Below, in pieces: positions 31,309 to 32,051 of a DNA stretch of 32,051 nt. A program made the translations under genes and the position numbers. Every line of letters starts with the position of its first letter. The first letter of the stretch is position 1. The DNA comes from Perkinsus olseni (taxonomy: Eukaryota > Perkinsozoa > Perkinsida > Perkinsidae). The DNA is taken from assembly GCA_013115135.1 (NCBI GenBank), contig JABANP010000568.1, forward strand, positions 1 to 32,051, given 5' to 3'. Below the pieces are notes generated by a model, which saw only the letters and a list, made by a program, of their open reading frames with translations, was not told the DNA's origin and searched no databases.

Positions 31309-32051
31309 CCTCTCCCTCGAAGCCGCTTATCATTGTTATATTCGATTCTTATCTTATTCGACAGCATCGTCAGTAGGCTGGTAGGTTCTGGCCCGTCCTT
31401 CAGTAGATTCTCAAAGCGGCAGTCATTCTTTCACAGAGGCTGCGTTTGTGGCAAACGGTTTGTCGTTGCCAGTGCCGACAGGTGGCTCTATGGTTTCAAC
31501 CGGCTTTCCCAATGTCAGTCCTCTAGCTCCGGATTGCGCTTAGTTGAATCCCAGAGCTTCGCGACTAATCATCAAGTTCGTGGGAAAACGTCATTCTGCG
31601 GGAAAGTGTGCGGGATCAGCACTGCGGATTCAAATGCCTACACCACTACTCCCGAGCTAGAACGCCCTTTGATTTCTGCCGTGTAATGCGGAATACGAGA
31701 GTTCGATCGTCTCACCCAGAATAGGACGCGAGATCCATGGTACTGGTTATTGAGATATGAGCAGAAGTATTGACTCGCAATGCTGATCCACGTTTTAGAT
31801 CTGAGTGTCGCTCAGTGAGTGATCAATTGCTGTCGGTTGTGTTTCTCGGTGTCGATGAGGAGCGATTTCTGTGGAATAATGAGATCAAGACTTGATCATC
31901 AAGTTGTGTTGCCTAAGGAATCTGCACCGTTCCGAACGTTCCGCTCGCCCCGGGTATATCAGTAACCGTTCCGAATATGACCGATTCCATGTGATGTATC
32001 ATAACAATACCTATATCCTATCGAAATTTCAGCTCTAAACTCCTATCTAAA
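31309..32051 (+). other. downstream flank of copy D, then unassigned sequence
   Basis: 31309 to about 31620 matches the flanks of copies B and C (ttatcattgttatattcga, ggcagtcattctttcacag, ggattgcgcttagttgaat) and the region after copy A (cgcgactaatcatcaagttc against cgcgactaaccatcgagtgt). The piece actactcccgagctag near 31642 recurs at about 28977. From about 31690 to the window end I see no gene, RNA or repeat. Confidence 0.5.

Noticed and set aside
1..32051. CRISPR arrays, bacterial operons, rRNA genes or autonomous transposons
   Set aside because: No regularly spaced direct repeats, no rRNA-like sequence and no recognisable transposase, integrase or reverse transcriptase motifs; the gene structures are eukaryotic.

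Overview
The window is nuclear DNA of a protist with dense, very short spliceosomal introns. Most introns I could place are 26-100 nt, with GT-AG ends. The compact intron-rich genes, the class I histone deacetylase, eIF3a and Tad1 homologues and the expanded families of small secreted proteins fit an alveolate, most likely a Perkinsus-type (Perkinsozoa) genome. That assignment is inference; there is no rRNA or other decisive marker here.

Left part (1-8400): two tandem paralogues of a secreted GH18 (chitinase-fold) protein, at 357-1632 and 5521-6725, share the same three-exon structure and have both lost the GH18 catalytic acid. Between them lie coding-like minus-strand exons of one or more genes I do not recognise (3137-5214). 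The rest is non-coding and rich in short palindromes, including a perfect 21-bp-arm palindrome at 3872-3914.

Central housekeeping block (8403-21867): on the minus strand, in transcription order, come an RGP1-like Rab-GEF subunit, a 108-residue four-exon protein with one likely membrane segment, and a class I histone deacetylase, separated by only about 150 and 130 bp. RGP1 is head-to-head with a complete 20-exon eIF3a gene (13016-17174). Then come an intron-poor tRNA adenosine deaminase 1 (Tad1/ADAT1), a minus-strand tRNA-Gly(UCC), and a multi-exon gene of unknown function with a possible PH-like segment.

Right part (21868-32051): repeat-rich. A family of small secreted cysteine-rich proteins occurs four times, together with its upstream and downstream flanks: a broken copy A (23740), two intact copies B (27927) and C (29693), and a 5'-truncated copy D (about 31060). 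Comparing the copies shows a last intron of only 26-27 nt. A separate secreted-protein gene lies at 25702-26508.

Most notable: (i) the 26-27 nt introns supported by frame conservation among paralogues; (ii) recurrence of a tRNA T-arm/B-box-like motif (GGTTCGATC-type) inside many otherwise unrelated introns; (iii) many palindromes whose two arms are separated by exactly one base; (iv) the amplified cysteine-rich family and the catalytically dead GH18 pair. Exon boundaries were placed by eye from splice signals, frame and remembered family conservation; none was checked against transcripts.
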